In this document: positions 44,021 to 54,899 of the stretch, one piece after another
How positions within the stretch are numbered: position 1 is the first letter of the stretch
Layout: each line of letters opens with the position of its first letter
Translations under genes and position numbers: made by a program
From: Hyphomicrobiales bacterium
Lineage (GTDB): Bacteria > Pseudomonadota > Alphaproteobacteria > Rhizobiales > Beijerinckiaceae
DNA length: 64,000 nucleotides
Direction: 5' to 3'
Assembly: GCA_027483895.1 (NCBI GenBank)
Contig: JAIXTP010000027.1
Span: forward strand, 62,001-126,000
Notes under the pieces: model-generated
Databases searched by the model: none
Seen by the model: only the letters and a program-made list of their open reading frames with translations
What the model was told of the DNA's origin: nothing

Positions 44021-46231
44021 ATGATGCGGCAATACGAACTGGTCGAGCGTGTCAGGCGCTACAATCCGAACACGGACGAAGCGCTGCTCAACCGCGCCTA
44101 TGTCTATGCGATGCGCGCGCACGGCACGCAGACCCGGGCTTCGGGCGACCCCTATATGTCGCACCCGCTCGAGGTCGCGGCGATCCTGACCGATCTCAAG
44201 CTCGACGACGCGACCATCGTCTCCGCGGTGCTCCACGACACGATCGAGGATACGGAGGCGACGCGGGAAGAGATCGATCATCTCTTCGGTTCCGAGATCG
44301 GCGCGTTGGTCGAGGGCCTCACCAAGATCAAGAAGCTCGATCTCGTCTCCAAGAAGGCCGCGCAGGCCGAGAATCTGCGCAAGCTGCTCCTCGCCATCGC
44401 CGACGACGTGCGCGTTCTTCTGGTGAAGCTGGCGGACCGGCTGCACAACATGCGCACCCTGCATTTCGTGCCGCCCGAAAAGCGCGCCCGGATCGCCGAG
44501 GAGACGCTCGACATCTATGCGCCGCTCGCCGGGCGCATGGGCATGCAGGAGCTGCGCGAGGAGCTCGAAAATCTCGCCTTCCGGCACTTCATGCCCGAAG
44601 CCTACGAGACCATCGAGATCCGGCTCACCGAACTCAGCCGAGAGAGCGGTCCGGTGATCGAGGAGATCGAGCGCGAACTCGCGGCCAAGCTCAGGACCTT
44701 CGGCATCGAGGCCGAGGTCGCGGGGCGCCTGAAGCGCGCCTATTCGGTCTGGAAGAAGATGGAGCGCAAATCCGTCTCCTTCGAGCAGCTTTCCGACATC
44801 TTCGGCTTCCGCGTGATCGTGGATCGGCTGGAAGACTGCTACCGCGTGCTCGGCATCGTCCACACGACCTGGCCCAGCGTGCCGGGGCGCTTCAAGGACT
44901 ACATCTCCACGCCGAAGCAGAACGACTACCGTTCGATCCACACGACCATCGTGGGGCCCGGCCGGCGGCGCGTGGAGCTGCAGATCCGGACGCGGCAGAT
45001 GGACGAGGTGGCCGAACTCGGCATCGCCGCGCACGCGCTCTACAAGGACAACCGCGCTTCGGACCGCGATGCGCTGGCCCGCGAAAGCCGGGCCTACAGC
45101 TGGCTGCGCAAGACCATCGAGACGCTGGCCGAAGGCGACAATCCCGAGGAATTCCTCGAGCATACCAAGCTCGAACTGTTCCACGATCAGGTCTTCTGCT
45201 TCACGCCCAAGGGCCGGTTGATCGCGCTGCCGCGCGGCGCGACGCCGATCGACTTCGCCTATGCGGTGCATACCGACGTCGGCAACACGGCCGTGGGCTG
45301 CAAGGTGAACGGCCGCATCGTTCCGCTGCTCTCCGAACTCCACAACGGCGACGAGGTGGAGATCGTGCGTGCGCTGGGGCAGGTGCCGCCCGCGGCGTGG
45401 GAGACGATCGCGGTGACCGGCAAGGCCCGTTCGGCGATCCGTCGGGCGACGCGCGCGGCGGTCCGCAAGCAATATGCGGGGCTCGGTCGGCGCATCGTGG
45501 AGCGCGCCTTCGAGCGTGCGGGCAAGGCCTATTCGGACGAGAAGCTCAAAGCCTCGCTGCCGCGGCTCGCGCGGACCTCGCTCGACGACGTGCTGGCCGC
45601 GGTCGGCCGCGGGGAGATCTTCTCCGGCGACGTGGTGCGTGCCGTCTATCCCGACTTCAAGGTCGAGCGCGTCGCGGGCGCGCCTGCCGGCAAGGGCGAG
45701 ATCGGCTGGTTCGGCATCAAGCAGGCCGAGGGCCTCGTCTTCAAGGTGCCGGGGCAGGAGAGCGCGATCGAAACCGGCCGTTCGATCCCGATCCGCGGAA
45801 TCGACGGCGAATTGCCGGTGAAGTTCGCGCCGAACGGCGGTGCCGTGCCGGGCGACCGCATCGTCGGCATCCTCACGAAAGGCGAGGGGATCACGATCTA
45901 TCCGATCCAGTCGCCCGCGCTCACGGCCTTCGACGACCAGCCCGAGCGCTGGCTGGACGTGCGGTGGGACATCGAGGACACGCACCGCCATCGCTTTCCG
46001 GCGCAGATCACGGTCACCGCCATCAACGAGCCCGGAACGCTCGCCCAGATCGCCGCGATCATCGGCGAGAACGACGGCAATATCGACACGATCGCCGTTT
46101 CGGGACGTGCGGCGGATTTCCGCGAGGTCGTGATCGATCTCGAGGTCTGGGATCTCAAGCATCTCAACGCGATCATCGCGCAGCTCAAGGCGCGCCCCGT
46201 CGTCAGCCGCGTGGAACGCGTGAACGGCTGA
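44021..46231 (+). CDS. rel: Bifunctional (p)ppGpp synthetase/hydrolase
   Basis: The 736-residue RelA/SpoT homologue makes and degrades the stringent-response alarmone. The hydrolase HD domain is intact (H48, H72-D73, E76-D77 in LHDTIEDTE). The synthetase domain (about 230-350) has SVWKKMERK and DIFGFRVIV, and the TGS domain begins near 395 (VFCFTPKGRLIALPRGATPIDFAYAVH). An ACT domain closes the protein (ITVTAINEPGTLAQIAAIIGENDGNI). Both activities should be present, as in the single Rel of most Alphaproteobacteria. Confidence 0.95.
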   Translation: MMRQYELVERVRRYNPNTDEALLNRAYVYAMRAHGTQTRASGDPYMSHPLEVAAILTDLKLDDATIVSAVLHDTIEDTEATREEIDHLFGSEIGALVEGLTKIKKLDLVSKKAAQAENLRKLLLAIADDVRVLLVKLADRLHNMRTLHFVPPEKRARIAEETLDIYAPLAGRMGMQELREELENLAFRHFMPEAYETIEIRLTELSRESGPVIEEIERELAAKLRTFGIEAEVAGRLKRAYSVWKKMERKSVSFEQLSDIFGFRVIVDRLEDCYRVLGIVHTTWPSVPGRFKDYISTPKQNDYRSIHTTIVGPGRRRVELQIRTRQMDEVAELGIAAHALYKDNRASDRDALARESRAYSWLRKTIETLAEGDNPEEFLEHTKLELFHDQVFCFTPKGRLIALPRGATPIDFAYAVHTDVGNTAVGCKVNGRIVPLLSELHNGDEVEIVRALGQVPPAAWETIAVTGKARSAIRRATRAAVRKQYAGLGRRIVERAFERAGKAYSDEKLKASLPRLARTSLDDVLAAVGRGEIFSGDVVRAVYPDFKVERVAGAPAGKGEIGWFGIKQAEGLVFKVPGQESAIETGRSIPIRGIDGELPVKFAPNGGAVPGDRIVGILTKGEGITIYPIQSPALTAFDDQPERWLDVRWDIEDTHRHRFPAQITVTAINEPGTLAQIAAIIGENDGNIDTIAVSGRAADFREVVIDLEVWDLKHLNAIIAQLKARPVVSRVERVNG

Positions 46232-46317
46232 GGACGAGCGCGCGGAAGGGTTGACCCCGCCTCGTCCGCGGCGCATGTCGGAGCGGACGGCGGCTGCTCC
46301 GCCCAACGGGTTCCACC

Positions 46318-46905
46318 ATGATGACTTCCGACGACGTTCTCGCTGAATTCCGCGCCGCGGGCGCCCTGCTCGAAGGGCATTTCATCCTGTCCTCCGGCCT
46401 TCGCAGCTCCGTGTTCCTGCAGAAGATGTTCGTCTTCCAGGATCCGAAGCGGACCGAGACGCTGTGCCGCGGGCTCGCCGAGAAGGTGAAGGCGGCGCTC
46501 GGCAAGATCGACGTCGTGGTCTCGCCGGCCGTCGGCGGCATCGTCCCCGGATACGAGACGGCGCGTCAGCTCGGCTGCCGGGCGATCTTCGTCGAACGCG
46601 AGGAAGGCCGCTTCCAGCTGCGTCGCGGCTTCTCGATCGAGCCGGGCGAGCGTGTGCTGGTGGTCGAGGACATCGTCACCACGGGCCTGTCCTCGCGCGA
46701 ATGCATCGAGGCGATCCGCGGCTTTCCCGGCACCATCGTGGGCGCGGCCTGCCTCATCGACCGCTCGGGCGGCAAGGCGGATCTCGGCGTGCCGCTGGTC
46801 GCGCTCGCCTCGCTCGACATCCCGAACTACAGCCCTGACGCGCTGCCGCCCGAACTCGCGGCCATCCCGCCGGTGAAGCCGGGCAGCCGCAATCTGAAGG
46901 CCTGA
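46318..46905 (+). CDS. pyrE: Orotate phosphoribosyltransferase
   Basis: The 195-residue enzyme forms orotidine 5'-phosphate from orotate and PRPP. The PRPP-binding motif is [27 protein letters not shown] and [12 protein letters not shown] match the longer alphaproteobacterial PyrE type. A second ATG follows directly at 46321. It begins the run pyrE-pdxJ-acpS-lepB-rnc-era. Confidence 0.94.
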   Translation: MMTSDDVLAEFRAAGALLEGHFILSSGLRSSVFLQKMFVFQDPKRTETLCRGLAEKVKAALGKIDVVVSPAVGGIVPGYETARQLGCRAIFVEREEGRFQLRRGFSIEPGERVLVVEDIVTTGLSSRECIEAIRGFPGTIVGAACLIDRSGGKADLGVPLVALASLDIPNYSPDALPPELAAIPPVKPGSRNLKA

Positions 46906-46910
46906 CGCCG

Positions 46911-47663
46911 ATGCTCTCGCGCCCCCGCCTCGGCATTAATATCGACCACGTGGCGACCGTGAGGAACGCGCGCGGCGGGGTCGCGCCCGACCCGGTGCGC
47001 GCGGCGCTTCTCGCGATCGAGGCCGGGGCCGACGGCATCACGGCGCATCTGCGCGAGGATCGTCGCCATATCCGCGACGACGACATGGCGCGGCTGAAGC
47101 GCGAGATCTCGAAGCCGCTCAATTTCGAGATGGCGGCCACCGACGAGATGGTCCGCATCGCGCTCGCCACCATGCCGCACGCCGCCTGCCTCGTGCCGGA
47201 AAAGCGCGAGGAGCGGACGACCGAAGGCGGTCTCGACGTCGTCGGCGGACATGCGCATGTCGCCCCCGCCGTGACGCGGCTGCGCGAGGCGGGCATCCGG
47301 GTCTCGCTTTTCATCGAGCCCGACGAGGTCGCGCTGCGGGCCTCCGCCGCGCTCGGCGCGCCGGTCGTCGAACTGCATACGGGATCCTATTGCGACGCCG
47401 TCGCCCATGGCGAGACGGCCAAGGCAGACCGCGAGCTGGAACGGATCCGCACCGCCGCGCGGATCGGAACGGGCCTCGGGCTCGAAGTGCATGCAGGGCA
47501 CGGCATCGATTTTTCGACCGGCGAGACGCTGGCGCGCATCCCCGAGATCGTCGAGTTCAATATCGGCCACTTCCTGATCGGCGAAGCGATATTCGTCGGC
47601 CTTTCGGAAAGCGTCAGGCTGATGCGGGCCGCGCTCGACGCCGGACGGGCGCACGCCGCATGA
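46911..47663 (+). CDS. pdxJ: Pyridoxine 5'-phosphate synthase
   Basis: This 250-residue TIM-barrel enzyme condenses 1-deoxyxylulose 5-phosphate with aminoacetone phosphate in vitamin B6 synthesis. Marks are [27 protein letters not shown] and [11 protein letters not shown] near the active site. It overlaps acpS by 4 bases. Confidence 0.95.
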   Translation: MLSRPRLGINIDHVATVRNARGGVAPDPVRAALLAIEAGADGITAHLREDRRHIRDDDMARLKREISKPLNFEMAATDEMVRIALATMPHAACLVPEKREERTTEGGLDVVGGHAHVAPAVTRLREAGIRVSLFIEPDEVALRASAALGAPVVELHTGSYCDAVAHGETAKADRELERIRTAARIGTGLGLEVHAGHGIDFSTGETLARIPEIVEFNIGHFLIGEAIFVGLSESVRLMRAALDAGRAHAA

Positions 47664-48061
47664 TCATCGGAACCGGTTCCGACCTCTGCGACGTGCGGCG
47701 GATCGAAAAGGCGATCGAACGTTTCGGCGAGCGCTTCCTGAACCGGGTCTTCACGCCCGTCGAACGGGCCAAGGCCGACCGCCGCGCCCAGCGCGCCGCG
47801 ACCTATGCGAAGCGCTTCGCAGCGAAGGAGGCCTGCGCCAAGGCCCTCGGCACCGGCTTCAATCGGGGCGTCTTCATGCGCGACATGGGCGTCGTCAATC
47901 TTCCTTCCGGGGCGCCCACGCTGCGGCTCACGGGCGGTGCCAAGGAACGGCTCGACGCGATCACCCCGCCCGGCCACGAGGCCGTGATCCATCTGACGCT
48001 GACCGACGAACTGCCCACCGCAATGGCGATCGTGACCATCGAGGCGCGACCGAAGGGCTGA
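47660..48061 (+). CDS. acpS: Holo-[acyl-carrier-protein] synthase
   Basis: The 133-residue enzyme moves 4'-phosphopantetheine from CoA to acyl carrier protein. Metal ligands D8 (IGTGSDLCD) and E57 ([15 protein letters not shown]) are present. The pdxJ-acpS-lepB order is typical of this class. Confidence 0.95.
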   Translation: MIIGTGSDLCDVRRIEKAIERFGERFLNRVFTPVERAKADRRAQRAATYAKRFAAKEACAKALGTGFNRGVFMRDMGVVNLPSGAPTLRLTGGAKERLDAITPPGHEAVIHLTLTDELPTAMAIVTIEARPKG

Positions 48062-48142
48062 GCCCGCATCCGCGTTGCCCGGACGGGCTTCGAACCTTAT
48101 ACCGACGACGCCGGGCGACCCGGCCGCACGAAGGACGCATTC

Positions 48143-48901
48143 ATGACCGACATCCGGCACGACGAGGGCGGTTTTCTCGAAACCGTGAAGGTCGTCGTTC
48201 AGGCCCTGCTGATCGCTCTCGTGGTCCGCACCTTCTTCTTCCAGCCGTTCAACATCCCCTCGGGCTCGCTGATTCCGACCCTTCTGGTGGGGGATTACCT
48301 GTTCGTCTCGAAATATTCCTACGGCTATTCGCGCCATTCCTTCCCGTTCAGCGCCGTGCCGTTCAAGGGCCGGGTCTTCGCGTCCGAGCCGCAGCGCGGC
48401 GACATCGCCGTGTTCAAGCTGCCCCGCGACGGCTCGACGGACTACATCAAGCGCGTGATCGGCCTGCCGGGCGACCGCATCCAGATGCGCAACGGCATCC
48501 TCTACATCAACGATGCCCCGGTGCAGCGCCAGCGGCTGCAGAGCTTCGAAGTTTCGGCCGGGGCGGGTTATCGCGACCGCGGCACCCTCTATCGCGAGAC
48601 GCTGCCGAACGGCGTCGGCTACACGATCCAGGAATTCGAGACCTACGGAAACAAGCTGGGGCGGAATACCGAGCTGTTTCAGGTGCCGGCCGGCCATTAC
48701 TTCATGATGGGCGACAACCGCGACAACTCGCTCGACAGCCGCGACATGTCCTCTCAGGGCGTCGGCTATGTGCCGTTCGAGAATTTCGTGGGCCGGGCCG
48801 AGGTGATCTTCTTCTCGATCGAGGAGGGCACGAGCCCGCTCGAACTGTGGCGCTGGCCGGCGGACGTCCGCTGGAACCGGCTGTTCACGGCGGTCCGCTG
48901 A
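48143..48901 (+). CDS. lepB: Signal peptidase I
   Basis: This 252-residue membrane protease has one N-terminal helix (about 14-33). The catalytic serine is S42 in IPSGSLIPT (Leu replaces the usual Met after it) and the catalytic lysine is K103 in DYIKRVIGLPGD. The MGDNRDNSLDSR box is intact. It removes signal peptides from exported proteins. rnc follows after three bases. Confidence 0.95.
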   Translation: MTDIRHDEGGFLETVKVVVQALLIALVVRTFFFQPFNIPSGSLIPTLLVGDYLFVSKYSYGYSRHSFPFSAVPFKGRVFASEPQRGDIAVFKLPRDGSTDYIKRVIGLPGDRIQMRNGILYINDAPVQRQRLQSFEVSAGAGYRDRGTLYRETLPNGVGYTIQEFETYGNKLGRNTELFQVPAGHYFMMGDNRDNSLDSRDMSSQGVGYVPFENFVGRAEVIFFSIEEGTSPLELWRWPADVRWNRLFTAVR

Positions 48902-48904
48902 GGC

Positions 48905-49600
48905 ATGGCCAAGCGGCATGAACTTTCCGCGCTCGAAGCGGCGCTCGGCCACGTCTTCGCCGACAAGGACCTGTTGGAACAGGCGCTGACGCATGTCAGC
49001 CTGCATTCGGGGCAGGGCAAGCATTATCAGCGCCTCGAATTTCTCGGCGACCGCGTGCTCGGCCTCGTGGTGGCCGACATGCTGCACGCCGAATTCCCCG
49101 ACGCCACCGAGGGGGAACTCTCGCGCCGCCTCGCCCATCTCGTCCGCCGCGAGACCTGCGCCGAGGTCGCGGCCGAATGGGGCGTCGCGCCCTTCATCCG
49201 GTTGGGCTCGGGCGAAAAGCGCAGCGGGCTGAGGAACAAGGATCCGATCCTTGCGGATGTGTGCGAGGCGCTGATCGCGGCCGTCCATCTCGACGCGGGA
49301 TTCGATGTGGCGCGCGAACTCGTCCGCCGGTCGTTCGGGCCCAAGATGGCGGAGCCGGGCCGCGCGGTGCGCGATCCCAAATCGCTTCTGCAGGAATGGG
49401 CCTTGGCGCGCGGCCTGCCGGTGCCGACCTATGAAGAGACCGCCCGTTCGGGACCGGACCATGCGCCCGTGTTCCGGATCGCGACGATCGTGAAGGGCTT
49501 CGACGCCTGCGAGGCCGAAGGGCCCTCGAAGCGCGCGGCCGAGCGTGCGGCCGCCGCCGCCTTTCTCGCCCGCGAGGGCGTCGACGGAGATCGGGAATGA
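48905..49600 (+). CDS. rnc: Ribonuclease III
   Basis: The 231-residue double-strand-specific RNase has the signature YQRLEFLGDRVLGLVVADML with its acidic residues, the second acidic site LIAAVHLDAGFD, and a C-terminal double-stranded RNA-binding domain (about 155-225, DPKSLLQEWALARGLPVPTY). It processes rRNA and regulatory RNA. It overlaps era by 4 bases. Confidence 0.96.
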   Translation: MAKRHELSALEAALGHVFADKDLLEQALTHVSLHSGQGKHYQRLEFLGDRVLGLVVADMLHAEFPDATEGELSRRLAHLVRRETCAEVAAEWGVAPFIRLGSGEKRSGLRNKDPILADVCEALIAAVHLDAGFDVARELVRRSFGPKMAEPGRAVRDPKSLLQEWALARGLPVPTYEETARSGPDHAPVFRIATIVKGFDACEAEGPSKRAAERAAAAAFLAREGVDGDRE

Positions 49601-50532
49601 CGGACGAGTCCCGCGAGGACGAAACCACCGGCACCGCGCCGACCCGCTGCGGCTATGTCGCGCTGATCGGCGCGCCGAATGCGGGCAAGTCGACGCTGGT
49701 GAACCGGCTCGTCGGCGCCAAGGTGTCGATCGTCTCGCGCAAGGTGCAGACGACGCGCTTCCAGATGCGCGGCATCGCGATGGAGGGCCCGGCACAGATC
49801 GTCTTCGTCGACACGCCCGGCATCTTCGCGCCCAAGCGGCGGCTCGAACGCGCGATGGTCACGAATGCGTGGGGCGGCGCGTCGGACGCCGACGTCGTGG
49901 CGCTGCTGGTCGACGTGAAGCGCTGGCCGGACGAGGAGACCGACGCCATACTCGGACGCCTCGGCGAGCTGAAGCAGCGCAAGGTGCTGATCCTCAACAA
50001 GGTCGACCTGATCGAGCGGTCCAAGCTGCTGGAGATCGCGGCTAAGCTCAACGAGGGCGGGCTCTTCGGCGAGACCTTCATGGTCTCCGCGCTCACCGGA
50101 AGCGGCGTCGACAGCCTGCGGCGCAAGCTCGCGGACATGCTGCCCGAGGGGCCGTGGCTCTTCCCCGAGGACGAAGTCTCGGACGCGCCGCTTCGCCTGC
50201 TTGCGGCCGAGATCACGCGTGAGAAGCTCTTCGAGCGCCTGCACGACGAACTGCCCTATCGCTCGACCGTCGAGACGGAGCAGTGGAAGACGCTGAAGGA
50301 CGGTTCGGCCCGCATCGAGCAGACGATCTATGTCGAGCGCGAGAACCAGCGCATGATCGTGCTCGGCGAGAAGGGCCGCACGATCAAGTCCATCGGCGAG
50401 GCGGCCCGCAAGGAGATCGCGGAGGCGGCGGGCTCGAAGGTGCATCTCTTCCTCTTCGTGAAGGTGCGCGAGAACTGGTCGGACGACCCCGAGCGCTACC
50501 GCGAGATGGGTCTCGAATTCCCCAAGAAGTGA
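49597..50532 (+). CDS. era: GTPase Era
   Basis: The 311-residue protein has G motifs GAPNAGKST, DTPGIFAPK and NKVD, and a C-terminal KH domain (MIVLGEKGRTIKSIGEAARKEI). It binds the 3' end of 16S rRNA during small-subunit assembly. Confidence 0.96.
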   Translation: MTDESREDETTGTAPTRCGYVALIGAPNAGKSTLVNRLVGAKVSIVSRKVQTTRFQMRGIAMEGPAQIVFVDTPGIFAPKRRLERAMVTNAWGGASDADVVALLVDVKRWPDEETDAILGRLGELKQRKVLILNKVDLIERSKLLEIAAKLNEGGLFGETFMVSALTGSGVDSLRRKLADMLPEGPWLFPEDEVSDAPLRLLAAEITREKLFERLHDELPYRSTVETEQWKTLKDGSARIEQTIYVERENQRMIVLGEKGRTIKSIGEAARKEIAEAAGSKVHLFLFVKVRENWSDDPERYREMGLEFPKK

Positions 50533-50569
50533 GGCGATCGGCTCATGGCCCCGCAGCGCGCGCTTCCTT

Positions 50570-50706
50570 CCCTTCTCCCCTCGTGGGAGAAGGTGGACCG
50601 CCGGAGGCGGGCCGGATGAGGTGGCACGGGATCCGGATCGCGACCGCCGAGGTTTTTCCCCTCATCCGCCCCTTCGGGGCACCTTCTCCCGCAAGGGGAG
50701 AAGGGG
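50570..50706. repeat. Rhizobial-type palindromic intergenic element
   Basis: Two arms (50571-50621 and 50659-50706) face each other: CCTTCTCCCCTCG...GCCGGATGAGG and CCTCATCCG...AAGGGGAGAAGGG. Each arm is itself a small hairpin (GGGAGAAGG type). The CTTCTCCC / CCGGATGAGGGG theme recurs widely in genomes of this order. It fills most of the era-recO gap. Confidence 0.8.
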
Positions 50707-50724
50707 TGCGCGGCGAGGATCGTC

Positions 50725-51453
50725 GTGGAGTGGCGTGACGAAGGCATCGTGATCGGTGTGCGGCGTCACGGGGAGAACGACGTCGTTCTCGAACTCCTGA
50801 CGCGCGAGCGCGGCCGCCATCTCGGGCTCGTGCGGGGAGGGCGGTCACAGAAGCTCCGCCCCGTGATGCAGCCCGGCAACGCGGTCGACGCCGTCTGGCG
50901 TGCGCGGCTCGAAGAACATCTCGGTGAATATCGCGTCGAGGCCACGGCGATGCGGGCGGCGCGGCTCATCGACGATCCGGCCGCGCTCTACGGCCTCGGC
51001 CACCTCGCCTGGCTCGTGCGGCTCCTGCCCGAGCGCGACCCGCACCCCGCGCTCTACGAGACGCTCGGCATCGTGCTCGACGCGTTGGGAGACGTCCGCC
51101 TCGCCGCGCCTTTGGTGGTGCGGTTCGAATTGGCGGTACTCTCCGAACTCGGCTTCGGCCTCGATCTCGACGAATGCGCCGCGACGGGAGCGCGGACGAA
51201 GCTCGTCTGGGTGTCGCCCAAGAGCGGGCGTGCCGTATCGGCCGCCGCCGGCGCGCCCTGGCGGGACCGGCTTCTGCCGCTGCCGGGGTTTTTGAGCGCG
51301 GAGAGCCGCGGGCTCATGCCGACGACCGAGGACGTTCTCGCGGGCTTCCGCCTGACCGGCCATTTCCTCGAACGGCACGTGATCGACCCCCGCGGCATCG
51401 CCCCGTCCGAGGCGCGCGGGGCGTTCATCGCGGCGGCGGCGAGGGAGCGCTGA
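50725..51453 (+). CDS. recO: DNA repair protein RecO
   Basis: The 242-residue protein acts with RecR to load RecA on gapped DNA. It starts [30 protein letters not shown], the RecO OB-fold, from a GTG at 50725, 19 bases beyond the palindromic element. A helical domain with [14 protein letters not shown] and [15 protein letters not shown] follows. The usual zinc cysteines of some RecO proteins are reduced here to one clear Cys. Confidence 0.92.
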   Translation: MEWRDEGIVIGVRRHGENDVVLELLTRERGRHLGLVRGGRSQKLRPVMQPGNAVDAVWRARLEEHLGEYRVEATAMRAARLIDDPAALYGLGHLAWLVRLLPERDPHPALYETLGIVLDALGDVRLAAPLVVRFELAVLSELGFGLDLDECAATGARTKLVWVSPKSGRAVSAAAGAPWRDRLLPLPGFLSAESRGLMPTTEDVLAGFRLTGHFLERHVIDPRGIAPSEARGAFIAAAARER

Positions 51454-51463
51454 CCGTGCCATC

Positions 51464-51564
51464 CGTCATTGCGAGGAGCGCAGCGACGCGGCAATCCATG
51501 GCCGGCATCGCGCTCGAACGATGCACGCCCGGCTGGATTGCTTCGCTTTCGCTCGCAATGACGG
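51464..51564. repeat. REP-like palindromic pair
   Basis: An inverted unit (51464-51497, CGTCATTGCGAGGAGCG...GCAATCC) and a forward unit (51535-51564, GGATTGCTTCGC...CGCAATGACGG) enclose 37 bases. It is the same family as at 21291-21487 and lies between recO and parC. Confidence 0.8.
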
Positions 51565-51659
51565 ACGAACCTCCGGAGAGGCGGGACAACCCCTTCGCCG
51601 CGCTTGCTTTGACTCCCGGCGTTCGCTAACCGTTCTCGGTATCGCGAGGGGTTCTCGGC

Positions 51660-53906
51660 ATGGGTGAACGGGTCGAGCCGCCGTCGGGCGACGGGGTGGA
51701 AAGCGTCAATCTCAGGGAAGCGCTGGAAGAGCGCTATCTCGCCTATGCGCTCTCCACCATCATGCATCGCGCGCTGCCGGACGCGCGCGACGGGCTGAAG
51801 CCGGTCCATCGCCGCATCCTCCATGCCATGCGGCTCCTGAAACTCGATCCGAATGCGGGCTTCAAGAAGTCGGCCCGCGTCGTCGGCGACGTCATCGGCA
51901 AATACCACCCGCACGGCGACCAGTCGGTCTATGACGCGCTGGTCCGCCTCGCGCAGGATTTCGCCGTCCGCTATCCGCTCGTCGACGGGCAGGGCAATTT
52001 CGGCAATATCGACGGCGATAGCGCCGCCGCGATGCGCTACACCGAAGCGCGCATGACCGAGGTCGCGCGCCTCCTGCTCGACGGCATCGACGAGGACGCG
52101 GTCGATTTCCGCGAGACCTATGACGGCTCCGAGGACGAGCCCGTCGTGCTGCCCGCGGCCTTCCCCAATCTGCTCGCCAACGGCTCGCAGGGCATCGCGG
52201 TCGGCATGGCGACCTCGATCCCGCCGCACAACGTGGCCGAGATCTGCGACGCGGCGCTCTATCTCGTCGGCCATCCGAACGCGACCTCCGACCAGCTGCT
52301 CACCTTCGTGCCCGGCCCGGATTTCCCGACCGGGGGCATCATGGTCGAAAGCCGCGATTCCATAGCGGAGGCCTATCGGACGGGGCGCGGGGGCTTCCGC
52401 GTCCGCGCACGCTGGCACAAGGAAGAACTGCCGCGGGGCGGCTGGGTCGCGGTGGTCACCGAGATCCCCTATCTCGTGCCCAAGGCGCGGCTGATCGAGA
52501 AGATCGCGGAGCTTCTGAACGATCGGAAGCTGCCCATTCTCGCCGACGTGCGCGACGAGTCCGCCGAAGACGTACGCATCGTCTTCGAGCCGCGCTCGCG
52601 CACCGTCGACCCCGACCTCCTCATGGAATCCCTGTTCCGGCTCACCGAGCTGGAAAGCCGCATTCCGATGAACATGAACGTGCTCACCGGCGGGCTGGTG
52701 CCGAAGGTGCTGGGCCTTGCGGACGTGCTGCGCGAATGGCTCGATCATCGCCGCGAGGTGCTGCTCAGGCGCTCGCGCTTCCGGCTCGACAAGATCGAGA
52801 AGCGGCTGGAGATCCTGCGCGGTCTGCTGATCGTCTATCTCGACCTCGATCGCGTGATCAAGATCATCCGCGAGGAGGACGAGCCGAAGGCCGAACTCAT
52901 CCGCGTGTTCGAGCTCACCGACACGCAGGCCGAGGCGATCCTCAACACCCGCCTGCGCTCGCTGCGCAAGCTCGAAGAGATGGAGCTCAAGAAGGAGCTC
53001 GCGGACCTTCTCGACGAGAAGAGCGGCATCGAAGGCCTGCTCGGCTCGGAAGAGCAGCAGTGGAAGACCGTCTCCTGGCAGATCCGGGAGGTGAAGAAGT
53101 CCTTCTCCAAGGAGACGCCGCTCGGCCGTCGCCGGACCGATTTCGGCGAGACCCCGTTCGCCGCCGACCTCGACCTCACCGAAGCGATGGTGGAGCGCGA
53201 GCCGCTGACCGTCGTCGTTTCGGAAAAGGGCTGGATCCGCGCGCTGAAGGGGCATGTGCAGGATCTCGGGTCGCTCCAGTTCAAGGGCGACGACGGGCTG
53301 AAGATCAGCTTCTTCACCGAGACGACCGCCAAGATCCTCGTGATGACCTCGGACGGAAAGGTCTTCACGCTCGACGCGGCCAAGCTGCCCGGCGGGCGCG
53401 GCTTCGGCGATCCGGTGCGGCTGATGGCCGATCTCGACGAAGGCGCCGAGATCGTCACGGCTTGGGCGCATCGCCCGGGCACCAAGCTCCTCTTCGCGGC
53501 GGCGAGCGGACGCGGCTTCGTCGCGGCGTCGGACGACATTCCGGCGGGCACGCGCAAGGGTCGTCAGGTGCTCAATCTCGACGCCAAGGACGTGGCGAAG
53601 CTCGCGATCCCCGCCGAGGGCGACTCCGTCGCCGTGATCGGCGAGAACCGGAAGCTCCTCGTCTTCCCGCTGAGCCAGATCCCGGAAATGTCGCGCGGCA
53701 AGGGCGTGAGGCTGCAGCGCTACAAGGATGGCGGTCTTTCCGATGCCAAGGTCTTCCCGAGCGCGGACGGCCTCACCTGGCTCGATACGTCGGGCCGCAC
53801 CTGGACCGTGGCGGGGGACGATCTGCGCGAATGGATCGGCAATCGCGCCGACTCCGGTCGCCTGCCGCCCAAGGGCTTCCCGAAGTCGAACCGCTTCTCC
53901 GGGTAA
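51660..53906 (+). CDS. parC: DNA topoisomerase IV subunit A
   Basis: The 748-residue subunit breaks and rejoins DNA during decatenation. Catalytic Tyr is Y127 ([12 protein letters not shown]), and the quinolone-region sequence is [21 protein letters not shown] with Asp at the position often Ser in other species. A coiled-coil gate (about 375-470) and a C-terminal beta-pinwheel follow. It ends before the GyrA-box type repeats of GyrA, and its length fits ParC. Partner parE is not in the window. Confidence 0.94.
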   Translation: MGERVEPPSGDGVESVNLREALEERYLAYALSTIMHRALPDARDGLKPVHRRILHAMRLLKLDPNAGFKKSARVVGDVIGKYHPHGDQSVYDALVRLAQDFAVRYPLVDGQGNFGNIDGDSAAAMRYTEARMTEVARLLLDGIDEDAVDFRETYDGSEDEPVVLPAAFPNLLANGSQGIAVGMATSIPPHNVAEICDAALYLVGHPNATSDQLLTFVPGPDFPTGGIMVESRDSIAEAYRTGRGGFRVRARWHKEELPRGGWVAVVTEIPYLVPKARLIEKIAELLNDRKLPILADVRDESAEDVRIVFEPRSRTVDPDLLMESLFRLTELESRIPMNMNVLTGGLVPKVLGLADVLREWLDHRREVLLRRSRFRLDKIEKRLEILRGLLIVYLDLDRVIKIIREEDEPKAELIRVFELTDTQAEAILNTRLRSLRKLEEMELKKELADLLDEKSGIEGLLGSEEQQWKTVSWQIREVKKSFSKETPLGRRRTDFGETPFAADLDLTEAMVEREPLTVVVSEKGWIRALKGHVQDLGSLQFKGDDGLKISFFTETTAKILVMTSDGKVFTLDAAKLPGGRGFGDPVRLMADLDEGAEIVTAWAHRPGTKLLFAAASGRGFVAASDDIPAGTRKGRQVLNLDAKDVAKLAIPAEGDSVAVIGENRKLLVFPLSQIPEMSRGKGVRLQRYKDGGLSDAKVFPSADGLTWLDTSGRTWTVAGDDLREWIGNRADSGRLPPKGFPKSNRFSG

Positions 53907-53960
53907 GTCCCGTCCGGCGCGCTCGGCGGTGAGCCCTGTCCTTCGCAGGCCCGCCGGGCC

Positions 53961-54788
53961 ATGATGCCGCCTCACGACACGGAGCCCGGCTTGTCGCGCG
54001 AACCCATGCTGAACCTGCCCCGCGTCGTGACGGCGCTGATCGCGCTGATGATCGGCATCGAGGCGGTGCGGAGCTTTCTCACGCCCGAGACCGACTTCGA
54101 ATGGACGCTGGCCTTCGCCTTCGTACCGTTCAGGATCAGCGACGCCCTCGGCTGGGATCCGCTGCCCGCGCTCGAGGCCGCGGCGGTCGATGCGCCCCGG
54201 CGCGGCGTGGAAGCGGGCAAGTTCGCGCTCGGGCTCTATCTGGCCGAACAGGACGACGGCATCGCGCCTTGGACCGTCGTGACCCATGCCTTTCTGCATG
54301 GCGGCTGGGTCCACGTCTTCCTGAATTCCTTCTGGCTCGCGGCGTTCGGAAGTCCGCTCGCGCGCCGCTTCGGCGCCGTCCGCTTCCTCGCCTTCTTCGC
54401 CGTCTCCGCGATGGGCGGGGCGGCCGCGCATTTCGTCTCGCATTGGAGCGATCCGATCCCGCTCGTCGGCGCGTCCGGCGCGATCTCCGGCTGCATGGCC
54501 GCGACCGCCTTCTTCATGTTCTCGCGGGACGAGGAGGCCTTCGACGGCTTCGAGCGGGCGGCATGGCGCCGTCCCGCGCTCGATCTCATGCAAGCGCTGT
54601 CCGATCGGCGCGTGCTGATGTTCCTGCTCTCATGGGTCGCGATCAACATCGTGGTCGGGCTGTCGGGCGCCACGCTCGGCGCTTCGGGCGAGATCGCGTG
54701 GGAGGCTCATCTCGGCGGATTCGCCGCAGGCCTGCTGCTCTTCCGTTTCTTCGACCGGCAAGTCCGCGCGGGCCCGTTGCGGCTCTGA
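53961..54788 (+). CDS. Rhomboid-family intramembrane serine protease
   Basis: The 275-residue protein has about six to seven membrane segments. The catalytic serine is S172 in LVGASGAISG, with His H249 in WEAHLGGFAAG; the HAFLHGGWVHVFLNSFWL segment is the conserved early helix. It cleaves membrane proteins within the bilayer; substrates are unknown. Confidence 0.9.
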   Translation: MMPPHDTEPGLSREPMLNLPRVVTALIALMIGIEAVRSFLTPETDFEWTLAFAFVPFRISDALGWDPLPALEAAAVDAPRRGVEAGKFALGLYLAEQDDGIAPWTVVTHAFLHGGWVHVFLNSFWLAAFGSPLARRFGAVRFLAFFAVSAMGGAAAHFVSHWSDPIPLVGASGAISGCMAATAFFMFSRDEEAFDGFERAAWRRPALDLMQALSDRRVLMFLLSWVAINIVVGLSGATLGASGEIAWEAHLGGFAAGLLLFRFFDRQVRAGPLRL

Positions 54789-54899
54789 CCTTTCGGGTGC
54801 ACTCTTTTTCCCGTGGACGCGTACCGCGTCGAACGATCCGCGTCCCGTCAGTCGCGTTGTGAGTTGATGAGGGGAAACTAAAAAAGCGGAGGTTCGTCC

